A stretch of DNA of 64,000 nt from DASQPA01 sp963756455 (GTDB lineage: Bacteria; Acidobacteriota; Thermoanaerobaculia; Multivoradales; UBA5704): the NCBI GenBank assembly GCA_963756455.1, contig CAVWNC010000004.1:1736001-1800000 (forward strand), written 5' to 3'. Shown piece after piece: positions 6,715 through 14,278 of the stretch (positions are counted from its first letter, which is position 1; every line of letters begins with the position of its first letter). Under the pieces are notes generated by a model that did not search any database, was not told where the DNA came from, and saw only the letters and a program-made list of their open reading frames with translations. Position numbers and translations under genes: made by a program.

Positions 6715-9697
6715 GTGGGCGAGCTGCGACGGATCACCGAGCGTTACCGCCTCGACAGGCGCATCGAGAGCGTCGCCGCCGACGCCTCGGGTGCCGCGGG
6801 GAGCGTCTTCCAGGGCACCGCGATCCAGACCGGCGAGGCCGTCGCCGTCAAGCTCTTCGATGCGAGCGACTCGAACGACGAGCGCGAGATCTTCGAGGCC
6901 TACACCGCTGCCTTAGCCGCTCTCTCCCATCCCGGTCTCCCCCACGTCGTCGACGCCGGCTTCACCTCGGCCGGCAGCGCCTATCTCGTCACCTCCTACC
7001 TCCGGGGAACGCCGCTCGCCGAGGCGACCGGCGCGCCGCCGGCCCGCGTCCTCTCCCTCCTGCTGTGCGTCACGGAGGCCCTCGAAGCGCTTGCCGAGAC
7101 CGGCTGGGCGCACGGCAACCTCCAGCTCGACAACGTGATCGTCGTGCCCGAGCCGGTGGGCGAGGAGATCAAGCTCCTCGGTCTCGGCACGGCGGTCTTC
7201 CGGCCCGGCGCCGACTTCTTCGGCCTCTCGGCGGCGGTGGGCTATCTCGCCGATCGCCGCGACTTCGCCGCCCTCGCCTGCCAGCTCTTCGGGGCGCCGC
7301 TCCCGGCCGCGGGCTCCTCGGAGGTCCGCCTGCCGCCCTCGGTCGGCATCGGGATCGAGGACGTGGCGGGGCTCGCCCAGGTTCTGAGCGACGCCCTGGC
7401 CGGAGATCCCGCCGGCCGCCTGCCGTCCTATCCGGAGCTCCGCCGTCTCCTCCGCCAGTCGCTCCCCGACCTCGGGCTGCGGACGGCCGCGGCCCGCGTC
7501 CCCTCCGGCACCGCCCCCGGCCTGGCGGGACCCGGCCCGACGCCGAACGCCGGGGGCTGGTGCGAGGTCCGCCTGGGCACCGACGCGGCGGCGCTCGCCG
7601 CCAGCGGCACGGGGGCAGAAAGCAGCATTCCCTCGGAGACGATGATCCTCGAGCGCCTGACGGAAAGGCCGGCCCCACCGCCCCCGATCCCCCCCACGGC
7701 CGTAAGCGCTCCCACCGCTGCGATCCCCAAGCCGGGCGCGCGCCCCACCGTCGTCGAGCACACCCGCATCCTGCGGATGGACGACATCACCGCGGGCGAC
7801 CCCCGGCTGGAGGAGCTGCTGCGGCAACGCGCTCCGAAGCCCCCCGCCGAGCCGCGGTCCCTGCTGCGGCCGGAGCTCCCCACCGCGGCACTCACCCCGA
7901 TCCCGACGATCCCCACGCCCGCGACGACGCCCGCGACGACGCCCGCGACGACGCCCGTGCCGCCGCCTCCCCTGCCGCCCCCGGCCATCGCGGCCATCCC
8001 CCCCATCCCCGCGACGATGCCGGTGAGGCCCCGCGAGGAGACCGCCCGCACTCCGCCGCCGCTGGGCGGCACGGTGCGGATCTCCCGCGAGGACCGTCGA
8101 GGCCCTGGTCCCACCGCCGCCGGCCCCCGTCGTCGAGAGATCGCGCGGGAAAGCCCCCCGCCTGAGCGCTCCCGTGCCCGCCGCGGTTTCCGAGCCTCCC
8201 CGTGCTCCCGTGCCCGTGGCCCCTCCTCTCTCCGTGGCCGCGACCGTCGAGGCCGCCGTGACGCGCCCCGTGGCGCCGGCGATGCCGGCGATGTCGACGA
8301 TTCCAGTCCCGCCGGTGCTCCCGGCACCCCCACCCGCGATGCCCCTCCCGACCGCTCCGACCGCCCCGCGCTCCCTGGAAGAGACCCTGCCGGCCCCGGC
8401 CGCGCCCGCGCCCCGCCCCCCGAGCCCGCCCGGCAGCACCCGGCGCTGGCTGATCCTCGGCGGCGCGGCGGCGGCGCTCTTCCTCCTCGTGATGGCGCTG
8501 GGAATCGCCTTCTGGTCGCGGCGCCCCGCTCCCCCGCCTCGGAAGCGGGTGGTGGTCGCCCCGGCGCCTGTGGCGCCCCGCCCGGTCGCCCCGCCGCCCC
8601 CGGCGCCCCTCCCCCAGGTCAACCCGCAGATCGCCCAGGCCGAGGGCCAGATCCTCGGCGGCGATCTCGCCGGGGCGAAGACGACCCTGGACGCCATCCC
8701 TGCCGATCAGAAGGCCCGCTTCACCCCGGAGGAGAACGATCGCTACCAGAAGGCCTTGGCGACCCTCGCCCCCGTCGCGGCCGAGCAGGCGGTGGGCCAC
8801 CTGACGCAGTCCCTCGCGGCGGGGGACTTGAAGTCCCTGAAGTCCCAGGTCGCCACGCTGACCCCGGACCAGGAGGCGGCGCTCCCCCCGGAGGTCAAGA
8901 AGGATCTGGCGCGAGCCCGCAAGGTGCTCGATCTGGACGGCCGGCTGTCCCGGGCCGAGCGGTCCCACGACTCGCAGGAGACGATCCGCCAGGCCGGCCT
9001 CCTCCAAGCCGAGCTGCCGCGCTACCCCCGGGCGGCCCAGTCCCGCGAGCGGGCGGCGGCCGACATTGAGGCCGACGCCGACAAGAAGCTCCAGGATGGG
9101 GATCTGGACGGCTCTTTAGCTCGCTTGCAGCAGCTCCACGACGTCTGGCCGGAGCGCCGCGGGCTCGCCGAGCGGATGGAGCGGGTGCAGGGCGAGAAGC
9201 GGGCCGACCAGGCGCTGGAGGACAAGCTCGCCGCGGCCACGCGGGCGGAAAAGCAGGGGAAGCCCCTGGACGGCTTAGCGGTTTTGAAGGGGACGGAGCC
9301 GAACCGGCGCTACGCCGACCGTTTCCGCCAGGAGAAAGAGCGCCTGGAAGCCCAGTTCGCCGCCCTCGACCGCAAGCCGCCCGAGGTGGCCTTCGCCAGG
9401 TCGCTCAAGGAATTCAAGTACGCCAAGGGAGCGACGATCAAGATCCCGCTCAGCATCACCGACGACTACGAGGTCAAGTCCGCCGACGCCTGGGCCCGGC
9501 CCAAGGACGGCACCTACGTCCACATCGCGGTGCGCCAGGTCTCCGGGGCGGACTACGAATTCGAGATCCCGCCCTCCGTCCACGACAACAAAGAGGTCGA
9601 GTTCTACGTCACCGCGACCGACCGCTCCGGCCACGAAGGCCACCTGGGGTCCGCCCAGGAGCCCAAGCAGATCAAGCGGAAGTTCTGGCTGTTCTAG
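6715..9697 (+). CDS. pseudokinase with Pro-rich linker, TM segment and TPR-like region (frameshifted near 8090)
   Basis: The reading frame runs from GTG 6715 (GGGAGGG 8 bp upstream; TTG 6709 is possible) to about 8090 and continues naturally only in the +2 frame, ending at 9697. A single indel around GCGAGGACCGTCGAG joins them into one protein of about 995 residues. The kinase fold keeps VAVK, but the catalytic HRD is replaced by HGN and the DFG region by LGLG, so it is probably catalytically dead. A long Pro/Ala/Thr linker follows, with ATTP repeats near 7920-7955. Then come one membrane helix (around 8450-8515), Ala/Glu-rich repeat helices, and a C-terminal domain with LKEFKYAKGATIKIPLSITD and DYEFEIP that looks like an extracytoplasmic beta domain. 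It could be regulated by the kinase just upstream. Either the indel is an assembly error or the gene is split. Confidence 0.65.
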
Positions 9698-9750
9698 AGG
9701 TTACGCGTCCAAATAGAAGGGTCTTGATCCCAGTCTATTCGCGATAACTT

Positions 9751-9785
9751 TTCCTACCGTCATCCTGAGCGCAGCGAATGGATCT
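9751..9785. repeat. GTCATCCTGAG-type intergenic repeat (single arm)
   Basis: The segment CCTACCGTCATCCTGAGCGC followed by AGCGAATGGATCT matches one arm of the palindromic repeats at 34965-35073, 59606-59713 and 62205-62262. It overlaps the end of the gap before the minus-strand small gene. Confidence 0.7.
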
Positions 9786-9789
9786 CAAC

Positions 9790-10086
9790 TCACCTCTTCT
9801 TCGTTTTGAAGAAGTCGTCCGGGAAGGTCTTGGGGTGAATCCGCGCGTCCTTGACGGTCCGCCGCGCGGTCTCCTTGCCCTTGTCGGGGGCGAAGTTCTG
9901 GGAGAACGTGCTGGCATTGCAGTGCGCCTCCACGAACCCCTCCCCCGGGCCCCCCTGCTCGACGAAGAACGAGATCTTGGCCCCCATGATCGACGTCACC
10001 TCGCCGCCCGCCCCGGGAGTCATCCCGCTCGCCTTCACGTCCTGGGTGTCTCTCGCTCGAAACGGGTCGCCGACTCTCCAGCCCAT
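9790..10086 (-). CDS. small hypothetical protein (98 aa), DUF2945-like layout
   Basis: The start ATG 10086 is chosen because AAGAGGAG lies 6 bp upstream; a longer frame to 10119 lacks such a site. The protein opens with MGWRVGDPFRARDTQDVKAS, has GxGGEVTSIMG in the middle and a basic C-terminus (PDDFFKTKKR). The N-terminal WRVGDP...GGEVTSI pattern resembles small SH3-like barrel proteins, but this is only a resemblance. No signal peptide is seen. Confidence 0.55.
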   Translation of the reverse strand: MGWRVGDPFRARDTQDVKASGMTPGAGGEVTSIMGAKISFFVEQGGPGEGFVEAHCNASTFSQNFAPDKGKETARRTVKDARIHPKTFPDDFFKTKKR

Positions 10087-10188
10087 GGTCGTCTCCTCTT
10101 GGCCTGCGTCAGGGGTCACTGGAATTCTAGCGGAGAAGAGGGGGCGGGGGGAAGGGAGCAGGGCTTCGGGCCTGCTTCGGGCCTGAAC

Positions 10189-10235
10189 TCCAGAGCCTCC
10201 GCCTCAGCCAACTCCGCGACGAGCTTGGCCGCTGA
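10189..10235 (-). pseudogene. remnant of an AbiEi-type antitoxin 3' end
   Basis: On the minus strand this encodes AAKLVAELAEAEALE, nearly identical to the C-terminus AAKLVSELAEAEALE of the AbiEi gene ending at 12113. The nucleotides match over about 47 bp with four or five differences. Only the tail survives, next to another toxin-antitoxin pair, which points to an earlier duplication or exchange between modules. Confidence 0.55.
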
Positions 10236-10278
10236 GGTGACCATGGTAAAATGACCATAGCCATGAGGAGGACTCCAG

Positions 10279-10512
10279 GTGGGATCGTCCGTTTCGAAGT
10301 CGACCTTTAAAGCCAAGGCCCTCGAGCTCTGCCGGCAGGTCGAGAGCACCGGGAAAGAGTTGGTCATCACGGACCACGGCAAGCCGGTCCTCAAGGTGAT
10401 CTCCTACAGGCACGATCCCGAGGAGGCTCTCAAAGCCTTCCGCGGCTCGGTCCTCCGCTACGACGAACCGCTGGAACCGGTCGGTGTGGAGGACTGGGAG
10501 GCTCTCGGTTGA
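10279..10512 (+). CDS. Phd/YefM-type antitoxin
   Basis: The 77-residue protein has the family pattern: an N-terminal VSKSTFKAKALELCRQVE helix, then ELVITDHGKPVLKVI, the strand-turn-strand of Phd DNA-binding domains, and a C-terminal toxin-binding tail. The start GTG 10279 is set by AGGAGGA 6 bp upstream. Its stop overlaps the toxin TTG by 4 bp (TTGA), so translation is coupled. By family it neutralises the adjacent PIN RNase and represses its own promoter. Confidence 0.85.
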   Translation: MGSSVSKSTFKAKALELCRQVESTGKELVITDHGKPVLKVISYRHDPEEALKAFRGSVLRYDEPLEPVGVEDWEALG

Positions 10513-10902
10513 TCCTCTTCGACACCCACGCCTGGGTCTGGTGGCTCGCGAGCCCTGAGCGGCTCTCCGCGCCAGCGCGGGAGGCCATCGACGAAGCGAT
10601 GGAGCAACGTGAAATCTTCATTTCCTCGATCAGCTCCTGGGAGATCGCGCTCCTTCTCCGGGAGGGAAGACTGGAGCTGACGATGCCGGTCGAGGATTGG
10701 GTTGCCCGAACGGAGGCACTTCCCTTCCTCCAGTTCGTCGCCGTCGACAACCCCATTGCTCTCCGCTCGAACCGCCTCCCGGGCACCTTGCACGAAGACC
10801 CGGCCGCGCATCATCATCGCCACAGCCCTCAGCCTGGGGGCTTTGCTGGTCTCCAAGGATCGGAAAATTCGCGACTATCCTCACGTGAAGACGGTTTGGT
10901 AA
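10509..10902 (+). pseudogene. PIN-domain toxin, frameshifted near 10800
   Basis: Translation starts well (MILFDTHAWVWWLASPERLS, with the first catalytic Asp at residue 5, then SSISSWEIALL with the second acidic residue) up to LPGTLHEDPA. The expected continuation, RIIIATALSLGALLVSKDRK and a stop at 10902, is in another frame. The typical DPADR motif lacks two bases at GGCCGCGCATC. The PIN RNase is therefore probably inactive here, unless the indel is a read error. It is coupled to the Phd-type antitoxin upstream. Confidence 0.7.
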
Positions 10903-11046
10903 GGAGTCAAGGAGCGACCCAAGGTCGGCATCGAGCAGATGCGTGTCATACTTCGCCTGCTCTTCGATTTGCCCCGTGGAATGAAGACCTTGTCCTCTCA
11001 ATCATCGCGGACCTGTCAAACGCTGAGAGTCCCCGGCAGAGCCGGT

Positions 11047-11811
11047 TTACTTGTTGAAGTTGAGCGAGATTTCCTCAACCCTATCCTGAAGTCCATAGCG
11101 GCCAAGGGCGGCGTTAAATTTTATAGCAAGCCAGCGGTACTTGGCTGAAATTCCAATTGCTGATGGTAAAGTCAAGTTTTGTACGATGTGCTCACGGGCA
11201 GTCTCAAATTTTGCTGGATCGTGGCGAATTACGAACAGGTCCAATATATGTGAACGTGGCTCACCAGCCGCCTGGAGATGGTAAAAAGGATCGAGATACC
11301 AAAGACCATCCTCATCACGCACGACTTTCGCAAAAAGAAGATCTTCTGCGTACTGCGCAATCGAATCGCTCACAAGTATTCGGGGGTAAAATGCGACATG
11401 GGATTCAAGGTCGTGTGCCTGTATCATGCCTGGGCCAACGACTATTCGTTCATTGTGATATAGAGCCCCTAAGACAATACCACCTCGGCAAAATTTTCCT
11501 TCAAGCATTAAGCTTGCCGCTAAATATGATGCACTAGAAAGGACTCTCATGTGCCCGGCAAGACTAACTTCGTCTGAAATTACAATTGAATCAGAGAAGG
11601 CTGTCGCGCGCGTATCCGACTTAACGATTTTTCCGGGCTCTGCGGATTCCGCGCGAAGCGCGATATCTTGGAGAGTTGAAAGCAAGCGCCCAAACGACGC
11701 CTCGTCTGCGGTTGAAAATATGCGACCAACCAAAGCACTAAACCCGAGAACGTCAATAAAGGCGACTATCCTTTCGCCGGGAAGACTATTACTCGCTTCT
11801 ACAGAGGTCAT
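11047..11811 (-). CDS. nucleotidyl-cyclase-fold protein in an AbiE-derived operon
   Basis: The 254-residue protein opens with RIVAFIDVLGFSALVGRIF, the FxDxxGFS pattern at the metal-binding start of class III nucleotidyl cyclase domains. A second conserved block is CRGGIVLGALYHNERIVVGP. The expected second metal-binding Asp is not clear (SDTRATAFSDSIVISDE is the candidate), so activity is uncertain. Base composition is visibly more AT-rich than the flanks, which suggests transfer. Its ATG overlaps the upstream TGA as ATGA. Related IDVLGFS proteins are often seen in defence-like contexts; a signalling or effector role is inference. Confidence 0.6.
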   Translation of the reverse strand: MTSVEASNSLPGERIVAFIDVLGFSALVGRIFSTADEASFGRLLSTLQDIALRAESAEPGKIVKSDTRATAFSDSIVISDEVSLAGHMRVLSSASYLAASLMLEGKFCRGGIVLGALYHNERIVVGPGMIQAHDLESHVAFYPRILVSDSIAQYAEDLLFAKVVRDEDGLWYLDPFYHLQAAGEPRSHILDLFVIRHDPAKFETAREHIVQNLTLPSAIGISAKYRWLAIKFNAALGRYGLQDRVEEISLNFNK

Positions 11812-12116
11812 CTACGGCGCTCCGCCGGGGACGCCCCACGCACAGGGTTGGCCGCCGTGGCCATCGGCGGGAGGTAGGGCGAGAATTCAGAAAGCGTCAG
11901 GGCATCGACACCGGCCTTCGCGAAATCGAGATCTTCGGAGTAGCGATGGATCGAATAGAGGAAACGCAGAGCGGTGCCGCCCTGGAAGGCCAGCGAAATC
12001 ATCGACCCCGAGCGTTGTAGACTGCCAAGGATCCTCGCCTGGAGGTATTCCCGTGCGACGTTTCGGGCCACCGGGCTCGCCAGGCCACGGATGCGATCCG
12101 CCAAGTACTCTTTCAC
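11808..12116 (-). CDS. truncated AbiEii-type nucleotidyltransferase toxin (102 aa)
   Basis: The N-terminal core of AbiEii/AbiGii nucleotidyltransferases is present: ISLAFQGGTALRFLY (GG at 46-47) and SEDLDF (DxD at 62-64). The family normally runs to about 250-300 residues, but here homology stops near residue 82 and an unrelated tail (ATAANPVRGASPAERRR) ends it. The GTG start overlaps the AbiEi stop by 4 bp, and its stop overlaps the cyclase start by 4 bp, so all three genes remain translationally coupled. It may be a broken toxin or a minimal protein that now works with the cyclase-like gene. Confidence 0.65.
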   Translation of the reverse strand: MKEYLADRIRGLASPVARNVAREYLQARILGSLQRSGSMISLAFQGGTALRFLYSIHRYSEDLDFAKAGVDALTLSEFSPYLPPMATAANPVRGASPAERRR

Positions 12117-12754
12117 AGGGTCGTGTACTCCAGAGCCTCCGCCTCAGCCAACTCCGAGACCAGCTTGGCGGCCCGTGTCAGCTTGGGCTTGCCGGAGGCT
12201 TCGGCCTGGCGACGAAGCTCGTCGAGGCTCAAGGTGTCGAGGTGTTGCAGTCGGAGCTCGCTCAAGTATTCGACAGAGTCAGCGGCGGGCTCGAGGTAGA
12301 TGAGGTCCAGCAGCGCTTTCTCCGGCGTCGCCACGAAGGCTGCCTGCTCGCCTCCGAGCGCCATCCGGTGGAAACCGTTCAGGAGCTTCGGCTGCACGTG
12401 CCGGAACTCGTAGCTCCCCAGAGAAGTATGCCAACGCCCTGGGCGCCCCGATGTCACGCTGGTCGTGACGGGAGCGTATTCGGGGATCAGCCCGTAGTGC
12501 GCGAGTGCCGACTGGAGGCTCACGTACGAGCCCTGCACCAGCCGGTTGGCGACCAGGAAAGGATGAGGAAGAACCTTCTGGTATGGTGGAGCCAGTGCAT
12601 AGAGGCCGCGGCGGAGCTGAAAGAGACGGCCTGCCTGAACCCAGCGCGAGAGCTGCCGCTGCACGTCACCCGGATCGACGTCACCGGCCAACAGGAGACC
12701 CGTTTCGAAGACGGGCTCCTCGCCGAGGATCTGGATGAGCTGTTCAAATTTCAC
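12113..12754 (-). CDS. AbiEi-type antitoxin (type IV toxin-antitoxin family)
   Basis: The 213-residue protein has an N-terminal winged-helix segment (VQRQLSRWVQAGRLFQLRRG, then YALAPPYQ), the middle region SLQSALAHYGLIPE and the signature ATPEKALLDLIYL. These are hallmarks of AbiEi/AbiGi antitoxins, which bind DNA and autoregulate the locus. It is the first gene of a three-gene minus-strand operon with 4-bp overlaps. A relic of a second copy of its 3' end lies at 10189-10235. Confidence 0.85.
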   Translation of the reverse strand: MKFEQLIQILGEEPVFETGLLLAGDVDPGDVQRQLSRWVQAGRLFQLRRGLYALAPPYQKVLPHPFLVANRLVQGSYVSLQSALAHYGLIPEYAPVTTSVTSGRPGRWHTSLGSYEFRHVQPKLLNGFHRMALGGEQAAFVATPEKALLDLIYLEPAADSVEYLSELRLQHLDTLSLDELRRQAEASGKPKLTRAAKLVSELAEAEALEYTTL

Positions 12755-12836
12755 GGCGGCAACTTACCATTCACGGCAAGTTGCTGCAACGAAAACAGGC
12801 CCCGCGTCCAGACCCTCGCGCTAACCGCCCAGTCCC

Positions 12837-13376
12837 CTACGCCGTAACCTTCATCTTCTCCGCGAAGTGCTTCCGGAACTTGGCGACCTTCGGGGCGACC
12901 ACGAAGGAGCAGTACCCTTGGCCGGGATTCTTCGCGAAGTACTCCTGGTGATAGGCCTCGGCCTCGTAGAACGTATCCGCCGGTGTCACCTCGGTGACGA
13001 TGGGGCGCGGGAAGGCCTGCTCGCCGTTGAGCTCGGCGAGGATCGCCTCGGCGGTCGCCTTCTGCTCGGGGGAGTGGTAGTAGATGGCCGAGCGGTACTG
13101 GGTGCCGGCGTCGTTGCCCTGGCGGTTGAGGGTCGTGGGGTCGTGGATGACGAAGAAGACCTCCAGGAGCTCCCGGTAGGAGACGACCGCGGGGTCGAAG
13201 GTGATGCGGACCGCCTCGGCATGGCCGGTGCGGCCGGAGCAGACCGCCTCATAGGTGGGATTCGCCACCTTGCCACCGATGTAGCCCGACTCGACGGACT
13301 CGACGCCCTGCATCTGGTCGTAGACAGCCTCCAGGCACCAGAAGCAGCCGCCGGCGAGGGTTGCGATTTCGGACAT
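12837..13376 (-). CDS. msrA: peptide-methionine (S)-S-oxide reductase MsrA
   Basis: MsrA reduces methionine-S-sulfoxide in proteins. The catalytic GCFWC is at residues 10-14, followed by GYIGGKVANPTYE, HAEAV and TQYRSAIYYH. The C-terminus (NPGQGYCSFVVAPKVAKFRK) holds a further Cys for recycling. Length is 179 residues, normal for the family. ATG 13376 is chosen because GGAGGA lies 9 bp upstream; a longer frame to 13424 lacks a site. It appears monocistronic. Confidence 0.95.
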   Translation of the reverse strand: MSEIATLAGGCFWCLEAVYDQMQGVESVESGYIGGKVANPTYEAVCSGRTGHAEAVRITFDPAVVSYRELLEVFFVIHDPTTLNRQGNDAGTQYRSAIYYHSPEQKATAEAILAELNGEQAFPRPIVTEVTPADTFYEAEAYHQEYFAKNPGQGYCSFVVAPKVAKFRKHFAEKMKVTA

Positions 13377-13562
13377 GAGCTTGGTTCCTCCAGGAAAGTG
13401 CAGGGCCGGCAATGTCGCCGGCATCGCCGGCGCTCCCAGGGAAAACGCCCTCGGGCGTCAGATTATTCTGTACCTTCCCCAGGCGTGGGCTGCGGCTCGG
13501 CGCGGATGACATCGCTGCACCTCACTTAAAGCACACCCATGGTAATCTATCCACGACGAGCC

Positions 13563-13844
13563 ATGAAGATCGCGCTGAGAATCGAAGGAGAAATTACCGA
13601 GGACGGGCACTTGGTCGTCGAGTTGCCTCCCGAGTTGCCCAGGGGTCGAGTTGCGGTGACCCTGGAGCCGCTGTCCGAGGATGATCTCGCCTTGACGGAA
13701 GAAGACCTGAGAGGGGCAGGGCTCACCGCGGAGGAGATCGCCTTGTCCCCGGAGATCGGTGCATGGGCCAAGGACGAGGGGGTCCTTAGCGGCGCGGAGT
13801 ACGTAGAGCACCTCCGACGAGCCTCTCCTCGGTACTCCTGGTGA
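13563..13844 (+). CDS. putative antitoxin (93 aa) paired with PIN toxin
   Basis: The small acidic protein starts MKIALRIEGEITEDGHLVVE and continues PPELPRGRVAVTLEPL, a swapped-hairpin-like N-terminus typical of small antitoxins of PIN toxins, followed by an acidic helical tail (LTEEDLRGAGLTAEEIAL). Its TGA overlaps the toxin GTG (GTGA), and that coupling is the main reason for the call. ATG 13539 is an upstream alternative start. Confidence 0.65.
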   Translation: MKIALRIEGEITEDGHLVVELPPELPRGRVAVTLEPLSEDDLALTEEDLRGAGLTAEEIALSPEIGAWAKDEGVLSGAEYVEHLRRASPRYSW

Positions 13845-14224
13845 CCGAAGGAATCCTCGATACCTCCATTCTCATCGACCTGCTCCGTGCTTTCCCGCCA
13901 GCTACGAGTTGGTTCGAGAGCCTGGGGCGCCAACGGTTGGCCATTACTCCCGTGGTATGGATGGAAACAGTCCAGGGCGCCACGAATAGAGTCAAGCGCG
14001 CGCAGGCTATCCATTTCCTGAGCCAGTTCCGGATCGAGCATCCCACGGAAGACGACAATCGCTGGGCGATGCGGCAAACCGCCCATTTCCACCTGAGCCA
14101 TAGCGTCCAACTCCAGGACGCTATGATCGCTTCTGTGGCCGTCCGCCTCGCAGTTCCTCTGTACACGACCAATCTCAAGCACTTCCAGCCGCTCCCGTCG
14201 ATGGACGCCAGGAAGCCCTACTGA
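13841..14224 (+). CDS. VapC-like PIN-domain ribonuclease toxin
   Basis: The 127-residue protein has PIN-domain acidic residues in order: GILDTSILIDLL (D at 7), VVWMETVQG (E), and SVQLQDAMIASVAVRLAVPL (D) with TTNLKHF near the end. Family members cleave RNA, often tRNA or rRNA, and are inhibited by the partner encoded just upstream. The GTG start overlaps the antitoxin stop by 4 bp. The gene appears intact, unlike the PIN gene at 10.5 kb. Confidence 0.85.
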   Translation: MTEGILDTSILIDLLRAFPPATSWFESLGRQRLAITPVVWMETVQGATNRVKRAQAIHFLSQFRIEHPTEDDNRWAMRQTAHFHLSHSVQLQDAMIASVAVRLAVPLYTTNLKHFQPLPSMDARKPY

Positions 14225-14278
14225 GCCAGGCTCCGGGTCGAAGCGCCCTTGCAGTGGTCGTGTCACAATGGTCCCGCC

